This document shows positions 53,090 to 63,118 of a stretch of DNA of 64,000 nucleotides, piece after piece. The notes under the pieces were generated by a model. It was not told the origin of the DNA. It did not search any database and was given only the letters and a program-made list of their open reading frames with translations. The first letter of the stretch is position 1; every line of letters starts with the position of its first letter. The stretch is from contig NZ_CP030850.1 of the NCBI RefSeq assembly GCF_003325355.1, positions 4,209,501 through 4,273,500 on the forward strand, in the 5' to 3' direction. Source of the DNA: Runella rosea (GTDB taxonomy: Bacteria > Bacteroidota > Bacteroidia > Cytophagales > Spirosomataceae). The position numbers and the translations under genes were made by a program.

Positions 53090-56000
53090 TTAAAACGATA
53101 GGTTCAACTGCACTTGATAGGTACGAGGAATGGGCACGTTACCGAAGTCAACTCCGCGCAAAATATCGCTGTTGTTTCCAGCGTTGGTTTCAGGGTCAAA
53201 ACCGTTGTATTTATCCCAAGAAATCAGGTTACGTCCAATCAAAGAAACGTTCCAAGTCGTGATTCCCTTTACTTTAGGCAATTGGTAAGTAAGAGCCAAC
53301 TCACGTAATTTGGTAAATGAGCCATCATCCACGCGATATTCTTCGATGTTGGCTAGTGAAAATACGTAACCACGTGCCATGGTTCCGAGCATTTCCGCTT
53401 CCGCGATGTCACCAATACCCACGTTGTTACGTGTGCGTTTGTCGGCGTTGAACACCTGTACACCCTGAACAGCATCCAATAAGAAGCGAAGACCCACTTT
53501 TTTATAAGTAAAATTTCCACTGAACGAACCTGTCCATTTTGGGTTGGGGTTTCCGATAACCGTCCGTACAAAAGCACCTGTAGGTTGCCCATCAGCAGCG
53601 CGACTCACGGTAAATTTAGTAGGATCATTGGGGTCTTGGGTTCCGCGCTCGCGCTGGGGAAGATTTTGAGGCGTCAAGAGTAGTGAGCCGTCGGGATTGT
53701 AAGCATATGGCCATCCATAAAATACACTTGCAGGTTGACCTTCAATCAAGAACACTGGCGCGCCTGCTGAGTTGCCGATGGTAAGGGTTGAAGTTTTGGG
53801 ATTGCCTTGGTCAATGTCCAAAATTTTGTTACGATTTTGGTTATAAATCACCGTAAAGTCGGCTGAGAAATCGTTTTTCTTTACGGCCAATGCGTTCAGA
53901 CTGATTTCAAACCCTTTGTTTTCCATCGTTCCTACGTTGTTTACTATACCAGTACCACCCGTTGAAGGAGCTAATTCACGGTTAACAACGAGGTCTTTGA
54001 TTTGCTGGTTATAGACCGAAACACCGATGTTCACTCTACTTTTCAAGAACGAAAGGTCAGCTCCCACTTCAACTTCTTCCATCCGCTCTGGACGTACACG
54101 AGGGTTGGCCAAGGTACTGCCTGGTATAATGGTGTTTTTGCCTAAGAACGGAACGGGTGAGAATTGCCAAAAACGGCTATAACTTCCAATTCCAGTCAAG
54201 TTCCCCGCCTGTCCGTACGAAGCGCGAAGTTTGAAACCATCCCAAATGCCAGTCAGGCCGCTGTTTTCCCAAAAACCTAAGTCAGATACGACGAAGCTAC
54301 CGCTTATTTTAGGATAGGTTTGGTTGGTTTCGGCGGGCGAGAATTTAGAAGAACGGTCGCGACGAATAGCCCCAGTAAGGAAGGCTAAGTTTTTGTAACC
54401 AATGGTTGCCTGCGCAAAGAAACCGCTCAAATTATAACGGTCGAGGCCATAACCTGCCGTTACGGTGGTGCTGGCGGCTCCGCTTACCGTTTCGATGAAT
54501 GGTGCGGTATTCAGACCGCTTGCCCGGGTAAAATCAGCTTGGTAAAACTGATAGTTGAAACCGGCCGCCGCATTGATTTTAAGGTCTTTGCTTAGGTCGA
54601 TTTCGTAAGTAGCGTTAATATCACTGTTGAATTGTGTTACGTTATTGGTGGCATTCGCGGCAAACCCATCAGGATAGCGCTCGGCGGGTAGTCCAGCTAC
54701 CGCTTGGTAAGGATACGGAGGAATATAATTTTTCCCTAATTGAGAATAGGTGTCAACTCCTACAATCCAGTCAATTCCTAATCCTTTGATAGGCGTAAGG
54801 TTTAGTTGTGCGTCGGCAATCGTGCGGTTTACGGCTTGTGTAAACTGCATGGCTTCTACCGTAGTCAATGGGTTGACCCGGGTTGGTTCCACCGCCAACA
54901 AGTTACCGGCGGCATCGCGTTGTGTGATGTCGTAAATGTTATTGGTAATTGTTACGGAGTTAATGGGGCTATAAAACACGTTTCCGTTGGGTTTTTCATT
55001 CGAGAAGCTGTTGGAATAATTTAACCCTGCCGATAGTTTAGCCCAATTGGTAAGTCGTTGGTCAACGCGTGCGCGCAAGCCAACCCGCCGAAAATCAACT
55101 CCTTTCACAATTCCTTCGTTTTTCATGTAAGAAGCTGAAACAAAGTACTGTGTGCGGTCTGTTCCTCCTGAAATGGAGACGGTGTTGTCGTTGCCGAGTC
55201 CTGTGCGGAAAATTTGGTCGAAATAATTATAGCGGGTTACGTCCACGAGGTTGGAAGCTAATTGCGAAGTAGCACCATCGCGTACAATTCCTACGGTCGT
55301 TGTGCCAGGGTTGGCTGCGATTTGGGCAGGTGAAATGACACCAATGGTGTGTAAGCGCAAATCTCGGAAACCGAATTGTTTGCCAAGCGTTGAAATAAAC
55401 ACGCCTTTTCGAAGCTCATTGGAAGAAAAACTTGTCGAAAAGTTGATTTTAGGAGCACCTGATTTACCGCGTTTGGTCGTGATAATCACTACTCCATTGG
55501 CGGCCCGTGAACCATATTGGGCTGCGGCCGCAGCCCCGTTAATGACGTTTAGGCTTTCAATATCATTGGGGTTGATGTCGGCCAAACGGTTGGTGCCCAG
55601 AGATGTATTGGGGGCTTGGCTTCCCAAAGAAAGGGCTAGTTGTGACACAGAAGAAGTTTCGTTGTTGACGATTACCCCGTCAATAACGTACAAAGGATCA
55701 GAGCTTCCTTGAATGGATTTCACCCCGCGTAGACGAATCGTAATTCCACCCGCTGGGTCACCAGAGTTTTGCGTGATTTGCGCTCCTGGTACTTTGCCTT
55801 GGAGGGCGCTTACTAAGTTCGGCGTTCCTGATTTTTCAAGATTATCGGCCTTAATGGTCGTAATGGCATTTCCCAACTGACGGCGCTCAGCGCGTAAGGT
55901 AGAACCTGTTACGACCACTTCGTCCAGATTGAGTTGGTCTTCCCGCAGAGATACATTGATGATAGATTGGCTGGAATTAACGTCGCGGCTAACCGAACTG

Positions 56001-56275
56001 TAACCCACGGCGCTGAAAGTTAGTTTTACATTTCCTGTCAAAGGCAGGGTAAACTCGCCGTCTATATTTGCGGCGGTTCCTGTCGCAGTTCCTGGTACCT
56101 GTACCGTAGCTCCAGGTATTGGCTGCCCGTTGGTGTCGGTTACTTTTCCTTTTACGGTATAAGATTGGGCCCAAACGCTAAGCGAAAATAAAATCGCCAG
56201 GGTTGTTCCAACCGTTCGCCGCCCTACCAAACGCAGTCTTTCTGCATTGTTTTTAACGTAATTGTTTTGGCTCAT
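53090..56275 (-). CDS. SusC/RagA-family TonB-dependent outer-membrane receptor
   Basis: A 1061-residue TonB-dependent transporter. After a signal peptide (LAILFSLSVWAQSY) comes the carboxypeptidase regulatory-like domain (VKGKVTDTNGQPIPGATV), the plug with LDEVVVTGST and VIDGVIVNNE, and a 22-strand barrel ending in YQVQLNLSF with terminal Phe. The frame is open to 56563, but MSQNNYVKNNAERLRL at 56275 gives the signal peptide directly. It partners the SusD-like lipoprotein 22 bases downstream, and a DeoR-type regulator gene is divergent. Confidence 0.95.
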   Translation of the reverse strand: MSQNNYVKNNAERLRLVGRRTVGTTLAILFSLSVWAQSYTVKGKVTDTNGQPIPGATVQVPGTATGTAANIDGEFTLPLTGNVKLTFSAVGYSSVSRDVNSSQSIINVSLREDQLNLDEVVVTGSTLRAERRQLGNAITTIKADNLEKSGTPNLVSALQGKVPGAQITQNSGDPAGGITIRLRGVKSIQGSSDPLYVIDGVIVNNETSSVSQLALSLGSQAPNTSLGTNRLADINPNDIESLNVINGAAAAAQYGSRAANGVVIITTKRGKSGAPKINFSTSFSSNELRKGVFISTLGKQFGFRDLRLHTIGVISPAQIAANPGTTTVGIVRDGATSQLASNLVDVTRYNYFDQIFRTGLGNDNTVSISGGTDRTQYFVSASYMKNEGIVKGVDFRRVGLRARVDQRLTNWAKLSAGLNYSNSFSNEKPNGNVFYSPINSVTITNNIYDITQRDAAGNLLAVEPTRVNPLTTVEAMQFTQAVNRTIADAQLNLTPIKGLGIDWIVGVDTYSQLGKNYIPPYPYQAVAGLPAERYPDGFAANATNNVTQFNSDINATYEIDLSKDLKINAAAGFNYQFYQADFTRASGLNTAPFIETVSGAASTTVTAGYGLDRYNLSGFFAQATIGYKNLAFLTGAIRRDRSSKFSPAETNQTYPKISGSFVVSDLGFWENSGLTGIWDGFKLRASYGQAGNLTGIGSYSRFWQFSPVPFLGKNTIIPGSTLANPRVRPERMEEVEVGADLSFLKSRVNIGVSVYNQQIKDLVVNRELAPSTGGTGIVNNVGTMENKGFEISLNALAVKKNDFSADFTVIYNQNRNKILDIDQGNPKTSTLTIGNSAGAPVFLIEGQPASVFYGWPYAYNPDGSLLLTPQNLPQRERGTQDPNDPTKFTVSRAADGQPTGAFVRTVIGNPNPKWTGSFSGNFTYKKVGLRFLLDAVQGVQVFNADKRTRNNVGIGDIAEAEMLGTMARGYVFSLANIEEYRVDDGSFTKLRELALTYQLPKVKGITTWNVSLIGRNLISWDKYNGFDPETNAGNNSDILRGVDFGNVPIPRTYQVQLNLSF

Positions 56276-56491
56276 AGTGGTTGAAAAAAGATTGTTTATT
56301 GAAATCGGCAAAAAGCCGCAATAAATATGCAAAAAAACTGCACATCTCGACACAAAAATTTGTTTTTTTTCACTAATTATAAGTTTTTTGATAAATAAAC
56401 CATAGATTTTTACTGGATTTTGCTTTTTTAGATAAAAGTAGTTGTTATAATTGCATTTTTTTGCAGGTTTACATAAAAGTGAAGTATTAAT

Positions 56492-57256
56492 ATGCACCAA
56501 GTCCAAGCGCACATGCTGAAACGAGAACGTCAGGCATTCATAATGAAACAAGTGAACCTGCATAACCGGGCTTTGTCGGCTGATTTAGGAGCAATGCTAA
56601 ATGTATCTGAAGATACAATTCGTCGGGATTTGAATGAATTAGCAGAGGCGGGTGAATTGATAAAAGTACATGGAGGTGCATTGTCAAAATCATATCATTA
56701 TGATTATGTTCCGAGTAGTACTTATGCCTTTTCTGAGAAAACAATTATTGCCCAAAAAGCGGCTTCATTGATTGAAAATGGCATGTTTGTGATGATTGGC
56801 GGGGGGACCACCGTGCGAGAATTGGTAAGGGCGTTGCCGCAGAATTTACACGCTACTTTTTTTACGGTAAGCTTAACTACCGCGTTGCAACTCTGTGACC
56901 ACCCTAATGTAGAAGTTATTTTTTTGGGGGGTAAATTGGTAAAAAACTCTCAAATAAGCGTGGGCGGTGAAGTAATCAGTCGAATGAATGACATCAATGC
57001 AGATTTGTGTATTCTAGGTACCAATTCTATTGATAACGAGGGGATTACGGATTCTGATTTGGAGGCAGTTCAGGTAAAAAAAGCGATGATAAAGGCCTGT
57101 AAAAGAACGGCTATTGTAACCATTAGTGAAAAACTTGGGAGCACTCAACGCCTTCGCGTTTGCGAACTAAATGATATTGATTTCTTAATCACTGAGCTCT
57201 CTCCCGACTCTCCTCGATTTAGTAACTACACCCAAAGCGGAATGATTATTTTGTAG
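56492..57256 (+). CDS. DeoR/GlpR-family transcriptional regulator
   Basis: A 254-residue repressor-like protein. The N-terminal winged helix (about 8-65) has the family motif MLNVSEDTIRRDLNELAEAGEL followed by KVHGGAL. The C-terminal sugar-phosphate-binding domain (SPxxR isomerase fold) shows MIGGGTTVRELVRALP, FLGGKL and DIDFLITE. DeoR-type proteins respond to phosphorylated sugars or sugar alcohols. ATG 56513 (MLKRERQAF) is an alternative start. It is divergent from the SusC gene and separated from it by 216 bases, so it may regulate SusCD. Confidence 0.9.
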   Translation: MHQVQAHMLKRERQAFIMKQVNLHNRALSADLGAMLNVSEDTIRRDLNELAEAGELIKVHGGALSKSYHYDYVPSSTYAFSEKTIIAQKAASLIENGMFVMIGGGTTVRELVRALPQNLHATFFTVSLTTALQLCDHPNVEVIFLGGKLVKNSQISVGGEVISRMNDINADLCILGTNSIDNEGITDSDLEAVQVKKAMIKACKRTAIVTISEKLGSTQRLRVCELNDIDFLITELSPDSPRFSNYTQSGMIIL

Positions 57257-57271
57257 ATAAATCATCCATAA

Positions 57272-57316
57272 AAAACGCGAAAGAAACCAAATAATTCGAA
57301 TCCTTTCGCGCTTTTA
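57272..57316. terminator. Bidirectional terminator between regulator and TPR gene
   Basis: AAAACGCGAAAG ending at 57283 pairs with CTTTCGCGCTTTT at 57303-57315 around a 19-base loop. It separates the convergent regulator and TPR genes. Confidence 0.75.
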
Positions 57317-57329
57317 TGATTTAAAAAAA

Positions 57330-58568
57330 TTAATTTCGTTGTTTGCGGCGTTCCTCGCGCCGTACTTTATTGAGATTTGAGAGTGCGTCTTTTGCTTCCT
57401 TCACTTGGGTAGATTTTTTCTCGCCTCTGTCTACCGCTGTTTTGTAGTATTCACGGGCAGCATCATAATTCTTTTCTTTCTCGGCAATTCGTCCCAATCC
57501 TACCAAAGACGCTAAGTAATAGCCTGAGGTAAAGGCTTTTGCCTGCGTGGAGTAATCAAGCGTTTTCTGATAGTACAGTTTGGCTTTAGAAAGATCGCGG
57601 TGGTAGTTGTTGGCATAATAGGCCAACACGTACGCGGCATTTCGGCCGCTTACGGCCTCATAACCCGTTTTTCCCGCGTCAATTTTCCCCAAAATGCTGT
57701 TTGCTATTTTCTCGGCTTCGTCGGAGTTCCCGCGTACAAAAGCTGAGCGTAAATAATAGCGCTCAAAATACGGATTGTCGGGGTAGGTTTCCCAAGAATA
57801 CTTGGCCAAATCATACGATTTTGCGTATTGATTTTCATAGCCATAAATCTGCAACAGAAAATAGCGGGCTTCGGTCCTTGTATAAAACGCGTTGTTACCG
57901 ACTTTTTCCAGTTGTTGGATACCGGTTTGTTTATTCCCTTTCGGAAAAAGCCATAAAACAGGCTTCAATAGCGGATAATTGTCGGGAATCCATTCGGCAA
58001 AATAATTGAATAAACCGTCTCCAAACAGCAACTCAGGGCTAATTTCGCTCTGTCCCTTGCAACGTTCTAAATATTTAAGGGCATTTTTTCCCGCAAAAGT
58101 AGCCCGTGACCAGTGTTTGCGCTCGGAGTGAATACGTCCTTTAAAGGCATAGGCCGCCGCCAAAAAGAAAGAAGGTTCAATTTTATTTTCCCGAATATCG
58201 TACAGTTTTTCGGCCAACGTAATGCAAGTATCCATGAGGGCAATGCAACGGTCGTCGTAGCGAGTGTCGTCGGTGTTAGGAACGATTTTCCACCATTCGG
58301 CCAGTCCCATTAAAAAATAGGGCATCGGATGGTTAGGGTAGCGATAACGTAACCAGCGGAATTCGGCATCGGCCTCGGCAAATTTGAAGTTGTACAATTT
58401 GTTGATGGCTTCCGTGGCCTCAATTTGTACGCCAGGATTGGAGAGAAGCATTTCGTATTTGCTGTCAAAATCGGCAGATGCGTACAATTGTGCTTGCGCG
58501 GGCTTCATGACCACTATAAAGATGCATGTAAAGCCGAATATCCAATATTTTAAACTGTTCTTTTTCAT
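57330..58568 (-). CDS. Exported TPR-repeat protein
   Basis: A 412-residue protein with a signal peptide (WIFGFTCIFIVVMKPAQAQ) and helical TPR-like repeats through most of the length (KAKLYYQKTLDYSTQAKAF, KNYDAAREYYKTAVDRGEK), ending in a basic tail (RREERRKQRN). The segments KFAEADAEFRWLRYRYPNHPM and GLFNYFAEWIPDNYPLL suggest a conserved Bacteroidota family, but I cannot name a function. It is monocistronic and divergent from hpt. Confidence 0.82.
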   Translation of the reverse strand: MKKNSLKYWIFGFTCIFIVVMKPAQAQLYASADFDSKYEMLLSNPGVQIEATEAINKLYNFKFAEADAEFRWLRYRYPNHPMPYFLMGLAEWWKIVPNTDDTRYDDRCIALMDTCITLAEKLYDIRENKIEPSFFLAAAYAFKGRIHSERKHWSRATFAGKNALKYLERCKGQSEISPELLFGDGLFNYFAEWIPDNYPLLKPVLWLFPKGNKQTGIQQLEKVGNNAFYTRTEARYFLLQIYGYENQYAKSYDLAKYSWETYPDNPYFERYYLRSAFVRGNSDEAEKIANSILGKIDAGKTGYEAVSGRNAAYVLAYYANNYHRDLSKAKLYYQKTLDYSTQAKAFTSGYYLASLVGLGRIAEKEKNYDAAREYYKTAVDRGEKKSTQVKEAKDALSNLNKVRREERRKQRN

Positions 58569-58575
58569 GGTCTAT

Positions 58576-58583
58576 TATCTTTG
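58576..58583 (+). promoter_or_regulatory. Putative -7 element of hpt
   Basis: TATCTTTG matches TAnnTTTG 81 bases before the hpt start, in the gap between divergent genes. The -33 TTG is not clear. Confidence 0.4.
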
Positions 58584-58664
58584 CTGTACCGTATTAACGT
58601 AGTTTTCTTTCGGACAGTTTATAAATTTAAGTTTTTTTTAATAATTTTTTAATATTTCTCAAAC

Positions 58665-59195
58665 ATGCAGGTCGTCAAAGACAAACAGTTTGTGCCATTC
58701 ATTGACAAACAAACGCTGGAAGAACGTATTGCTGAAGTGGGCCGCAAAATTAGCGAAGATTACCGAGACAAAACCCCCCTTTTTGTGGTCGTACTCAATG
58801 GAGCATTCCTCTTTGCAGCGGAGCTTATAAAAAACGTTCCTATCCCCTGCGAAATTACATTTGTTCGGGTTTCTTCGTATTCAAAAACCGAATCCACTGG
58901 ACAATTGAAGGAAATTTTGGGTTTGAAAGAGTCGATTGAAGGCCGACACGTGATTATTGTGGAAGATATTGTGGATACAGGCCTGACGATGAACAAACTG
59001 CTTTTTCAGCTTTCGGTTCAAAAACCAGACTCTATTCAGGTTGCGTCGATGCTCTTTAAGCCAGCAGCTCTCAAAACTCCGCTAACGGTAAAATACGTGG
59101 GTTTTGAAATAGAAAATCGGTTTGTAGTTGGATATGGTCTTGATTATGACGAGCAGGGACGAAACCTGGATGCGATATACGTACTGGCTGATTAA
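58665..59195 (+). CDS. hpt: Hypoxanthine phosphoribosyltransferase
   Basis: Purine salvage enzyme converting hypoxanthine or guanine with PRPP to IMP or GMP. The 176-residue protein has VVVLNGAFLFAAEL, RVSSYS (cf. the conserved SYG region) and the PRPP-binding loop VEDIVDTGLT near 99-108, and the late VGYGLDYDEQGRNL motif is strongly diagnostic of bacterial HPRTs. The gene is followed by a HupE-like gene 56 bases later. Confidence 0.95.
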   Translation: MQVVKDKQFVPFIDKQTLEERIAEVGRKISEDYRDKTPLFVVVLNGAFLFAAELIKNVPIPCEITFVRVSSYSKTESTGQLKEILGLKESIEGRHVIIVEDIVDTGLTMNKLLFQLSVQKPDSIQVASMLFKPAALKTPLTVKYVGFEIENRFVVGYGLDYDEQGRNLDAIYVLAD

Positions 59196-59251
59196 TTTTT
59201 CGATATTTTTTATTTGATAAGTAACTTTTTACCCACATCTCTCTACAGTTT

Positions 59252-59860
59252 ATGTCTGAATTTCAAGCCTATCTTCAACTCGGATTTTCCCACATTACCG
59301 ACCCCAACGGCTACGACCATATATTGTTTGTCATTGCCCTTTGCGCCATTTATGCTTTCAGAGAATGGAAGAAAGTATTGGTTTTGGTTACCGCTTTTAC
59401 ACTGGGTCATTCGGTGACCCTCGCCCTGGCTACGCTTAAAATGATTACTTATAGTTCGGCCTTCATTGAATTATTGATTCCGATTACGATTTTCATTACG
59501 GCCGTATCAAATTTTTCAGAAAAGAGTACGGGCGAGCCAAAATCCCCCAAACTGAGGTATGTATTGGCGGCCTGTTTTGGCTTAATTCACGGCATGGGTT
59601 TTTCCAACTACCTGCGCAGTTTGCTGGGCGACCAAGATAGCATTGTGATGCCGCTGTTTGCGTTCAATGTTGGGTTGGAATTGGGTCAACTTGTGATAGT
59701 GGCCATTGCCTTAGCCATTGCCTCTCTTTTTGTTGATGTCATAAAGGTCAAACGCCTCACTTGGAACCATTTGATTTCGGGAATTGTGGCTGGTATGGCG
59801 CTTTCTTTGATTTTGGAAAATGAAGTTTTTCGAACTTTTGTAGGCCTATCCGTAGAATAA
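59252..59860 (+). CDS. HupE/UreJ-type membrane protein
   Basis: A 202-residue protein with six to seven membrane segments. The N-terminal LQLGFSHITDPNGYDHILFVIALC and the later TAFTLGHSVTLALA and CFGLIHGMGFSNYL segments, with conserved His residues, fit the HupE/UreJ family, whose studied members are linked to hydrogenase or urease and nickel or cobalt. No nickel enzyme genes are near, so metal transport here is uncertain. It begins 56 bases after hpt. Confidence 0.82.
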   Translation: MSEFQAYLQLGFSHITDPNGYDHILFVIALCAIYAFREWKKVLVLVTAFTLGHSVTLALATLKMITYSSAFIELLIPITIFITAVSNFSEKSTGEPKSPKLRYVLAACFGLIHGMGFSNYLRSLLGDQDSIVMPLFAFNVGLELGQLVIVAIALAIASLFVDVIKVKRLTWNHLISGIVAGMALSLILENEVFRTFVGLSVE

Positions 59861-59952
59861 TGTCGCTGAAAAAAGGGTAAGTGTCTACCTATGAGGGCGA
59901 TTTTTGCTATTTTCTTTTATTTTTACAACCAACAAACTAATACCAACTTCCG

Positions 59953-62325
59953 ATGAGAAAACAGTTTATTTTTTACTGGCTAATGCTCACAGCCAGCGGT
60001 TTGCTAGCCCAACCTCCAGCGGGCAATTACAACGCCAACTCACGTTTTGAACAATTGGGGGCATCGCTTCCTACCCCAAACACGACACGCACCGCGTCGG
60101 GTGCGCCAGGTAAGGACTTTTGGCAGCAACGTGCTGACTACGACATCAAAGCCGAATTGGACGATGAAAAACGCAAAATCACGGGAACCGAAACCATTAC
60201 GTACTTTAATAATTCACCCGATGAGCTGAAGTACGTTTGGTTGCAATTGGACCAAAATTTATTTGAAAAAAACTCAATTAATGCTACTTCCCAAAATAAT
60301 AGCATACAAAACCAAATGTCATCCAATGCCGTAACGGGGTTAAATGCCCCCAGTTCGGTTAGAGGAAGTGTTGCTGGTGATTTTAGCTTTAAAATTACTT
60401 CAGTCAAAGACCCCAAAACGGGTCAACCGCTCAAACACACCATCAACGGTACGATGATGCGTATAGAGCTACCTATGGGTATTAAGACGGGCCAATCGTA
60501 TGCTTTTTCGGTGGATTGGAACTACTTTATTAATGAATACTATGGACGGGCGGGTTATGAGTTTTTTCCGAAAGACGGTAACACCAATTATTTTATTGCT
60601 CACTGGTTTCCGAGAATGTGCGTTTATGACGACGTGAACGGTTGGCAGCACAAACAATTCTTGGGTCAAGGAGAGTTTACATTGACTTTTGGTAATTATA
60701 AAGTAGCATTAACTGTGCCCAATGATCACATCGTAGGAGCAACGGGTGAATTACAGAATGCCAATCAGGTGCTCTCTGCAGAGCAACTTAAGCGGATGGA
60801 AAAAGCCAAAACGGCTACGCGCCCTGTGTTGATTGTGAGCCAGGAAGAGGCTGAAAAAGCCGAAAAAGGCAAACCAACGGGCAAGAAGACGTGGGTTTAT
60901 AAAGCCGAAAACGTGCGTGACTTTGCCTTTGCCACAAGCCGTAAGTTTATCTGGGATGCTATGCAGATAGACCAAGCAGGCAAGAAAGTGATGTGTATGT
61001 CGCTGTATTCAAAAGAAGGAAATCCGCTTTGGGGACAGTACTCTACGATGGTGGTAGCGCATACTATACGCTCTTATTCAAAGTATTCGGTAGATTACCC
61101 TTATCCAGTGGCTTATTCGTGCCATGCCAGCGGTGGTGGAATGGAATACCCGATGATTTCGTTCAACGGTGGGCGACCAGAACCAGACGGCACCTATTCA
61201 GAAGGAACCAAATACGGGATGATTGGGGTGATTATTCACGAAGTGGGGCATAATTTCTTCCCTATGATTATCAATTCAGATGAGCGCCAGTGGGGATGGA
61301 TGGACGAGGGCTTGAACACCTTTGTACAGTACCTTGCCGAAAAAGAATGGGATAAAGATTTTCCAACCCGAAGAGGAGAACCGCAGTTTATCGTAGATTA
61401 CATGAAACAGGACGCCAAAAACCTGGTGCCTATCATGACCAGCTCCGACAATATCATGCTTTATGGTCCCAATGCTTATGCAAAGCCAGCCACAGCCCTC
61501 AACATTTTGCGCGAGACTGTCATGGGACGCGAGTTGTTTGACTACGCCTTTAAAGAGTATGCACGTCGTTGGGCGTTTAAAAATCCGACCCCTGCTGATT
61601 TCTTCCGCACTATGGAAGATGCCTCAGGAGTGGATTTGGATTGGTTTTGGAAAGGTTGGTTTTATGGCACAGAGGCAGTTGACCAAGACTTAGTCGAAGT
61701 GGAATGGTTTGCGTTGGATACCCAAAATCCCGAAATCAACAAAGCAGAAGCAAAAAAACAAGCTGAAGCCAAACGCAACACCGTGGCCCGCCAGCGCGAC
61801 AAAGACTACATCAAAGAGTCAGTTGTTGATAAAAATCCCGATATGAAAGATTTTTACAACACGTATGACCCTTACAAAGTGACGGAAGCCGACAAGAAAA
61901 AATACGACACCTATTTGGCAAGTTTAACGCCAGATGAGCGTAAGTTGGTCGAATCGGGAGTGAATTTTTACACTTTGAAAGTAAAAAATAAAGGAGGATT
62001 GCCCATGCCTGTGATTGTGAAGATGCAATTTGAGGACGGAACCGATTCTGTAGCAAGATTCCCAGCTGAAATCTGGAGATTGAACGACCAAAATGTTTCT
62101 AAAGTTATTACCAGCAAAAAGAAAGTCGTTCAATGGACATTGGATCCGTATCGTGAGATTGCCGATATTGACGAAGAAAGCAACAGTTTTCCGCGTCAGC
62201 CGGCTCAACCGACCAAATTCCAATTGTTTAAATCACAGGGATTCCAGCGCGGACCCAACCCGATGCGCGAAGCTCAGCAAAGCCAGCAACCGAAAACAGG
62301 TCAACAAGGCGGCGCTAAGAATTAA
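59953..62325 (+). CDS. Exported M1-family metallopeptidase
   Basis: A 790-residue aminopeptidase-like zinc protease with a signal peptide (ASGLLAQ). The M1 N-terminal beta saddle is at about 45-290. The catalytic motif HEVGH places zinc ligands at His429 and His433 and the third at Glu452 in DEGLN; Glu430 is the general base. The exopeptidase GAMEN-type segment reads SGGGMEYP at about 393-400. The C-terminal tail is rich in Gln and Pro and probably flexible. The gene follows the HupE-like gene by 92 bases and ends at a strong hairpin. Confidence 0.93.
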   Translation: MRKQFIFYWLMLTASGLLAQPPAGNYNANSRFEQLGASLPTPNTTRTASGAPGKDFWQQRADYDIKAELDDEKRKITGTETITYFNNSPDELKYVWLQLDQNLFEKNSINATSQNNSIQNQMSSNAVTGLNAPSSVRGSVAGDFSFKITSVKDPKTGQPLKHTINGTMMRIELPMGIKTGQSYAFSVDWNYFINEYYGRAGYEFFPKDGNTNYFIAHWFPRMCVYDDVNGWQHKQFLGQGEFTLTFGNYKVALTVPNDHIVGATGELQNANQVLSAEQLKRMEKAKTATRPVLIVSQEEAEKAEKGKPTGKKTWVYKAENVRDFAFATSRKFIWDAMQIDQAGKKVMCMSLYSKEGNPLWGQYSTMVVAHTIRSYSKYSVDYPYPVAYSCHASGGGMEYPMISFNGGRPEPDGTYSEGTKYGMIGVIIHEVGHNFFPMIINSDERQWGWMDEGLNTFVQYLAEKEWDKDFPTRRGEPQFIVDYMKQDAKNLVPIMTSSDNIMLYGPNAYAKPATALNILRETVMGRELFDYAFKEYARRWAFKNPTPADFFRTMEDASGVDLDWFWKGWFYGTEAVDQDLVEVEWFALDTQNPEINKAEAKKQAEAKRNTVARQRDKDYIKESVVDKNPDMKDFYNTYDPYKVTEADKKKYDTYLASLTPDERKLVESGVNFYTLKVKNKGGLPMPVIVKMQFEDGTDSVARFPAEIWRLNDQNVSKVITSKKKVVQWTLDPYREIADIDEESNSFPRQPAQPTKFQLFKSQGFQRGPNPMREAQQSQQPKTGQQGGAKN

Positions 62326-62392
62326 CAAACGTAGGGGTTAGGTTATTCCCTAGGCATAAAAAAGGGCGAAAGTTACCCTCCGCCCTATAGCG

Positions 62393-62425
62393 AGCCATTC
62401 TGATGTAATGTCAGGATGGCTTTTT
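62393..62425 (+). terminator. Terminator of the M1 peptidase gene
   Basis: AGCCATTCTGA at 62393-62403 pairs, with one G-T wobble, with TCAGGATGGCT at 62411-62421, followed by TTTT. A second small hairpin AGGGCG/CGCCCT lies at 62363-62386. Confidence 0.8.
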
Positions 62426-62434
62426 ATTGTCCAA

Positions 62435-63118
62435 TTATTTACTTAGTCGATAAGAAATCGCTAACTGTAACGACCCGAAATTTTGTTGAAATAGACTCTC
62501 GCGTAATTGTGGATCGCTGCCTGCCGTTGTGTATGAAATATACATATCACTAACGGGCTGAATGCTGGCTAAATAACGAAGATTGACTCCAAGTTTGTTG
62601 AAGTGAGCTCCGATGCCTGCATGATAACCAAATGCGTACGATTTGTACGGAGAAAAGGAAAGCGGCGTATTTGAATATTGGGATAAAAACTCTTTCAGTG
62701 TCCCGTTTTCAAACAGCTGAACAGATAACAGAGGGCCTCCGCTAATTTCAAATTGATTGTGTTTGTAACCAATCGAAAACGGAATGTCCAACTGCCCGTA
62801 TTGCACACTCGTTTTGGTCGATGTACTCAGCCGTTCCAATTGAGCTCCTTTGACAGAAACTAGTAATTCTCCTTGTAAAAATACATTTTCAGTAGAACGA
62901 ACATAGCCTCCCAAGGTATAACCAAAGGTTGAGCCTCCTTTTGAGGAAATTTTTTCGGGTGTTCGTGAACTTGACGTAGCTAATACCCCTTCAAAATCAC
63001 TGCCCATAAATTGGGTCATTTGTACGCCCGCTTTTAATCCCCACTCTACGCTCTGAGCATATACCGAAGAAACCGCCGCGAGAAGGAGAATAAACAATGA
63101 AGTTGAAAACTTTTTCAT
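62435..63118 (-). CDS. Outer-membrane beta-barrel protein (PorT/OmpW-like fold)
   Basis: A 227-residue exported protein with signal peptide (LLAAVSSVYAQS) and alternating short strands, beginning WGLKAGVQMTQFMGSDF, a common start of the small PorT-type barrels (outer membrane protein beta-barrel domain) in Bacteroidota, and ending near FGSLQLAISYRLSK. Its individual function is unknown. The gene converges on the M1 peptidase and is divergent from the oxidoreductase that follows. Confidence 0.82.
   Translation of the reverse strand: MKKFSTSLFILLLAAVSSVYAQSVEWGLKAGVQMTQFMGSDFEGVLATSSSRTPEKISSKGGSTFGYTLGGYVRSTENVFLQGELLVSVKGAQLERLSTSTKTSVQYGQLDIPFSIGYKHNQFEISGGPLLSVQLFENGTLKEFLSQYSNTPLSFSPYKSYAFGYHAGIGAHFNKLGVNLRYLASIQPVSDMYISYTTAGSDPQLRESLFQQNFGSLQLAISYRLSK

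Noticed and set aside
53090-56563. SusC start at 56563
   Set aside because: The extra 96 residues overlap the divergent regulator gene and come before a good signal peptide beginning at 56275.
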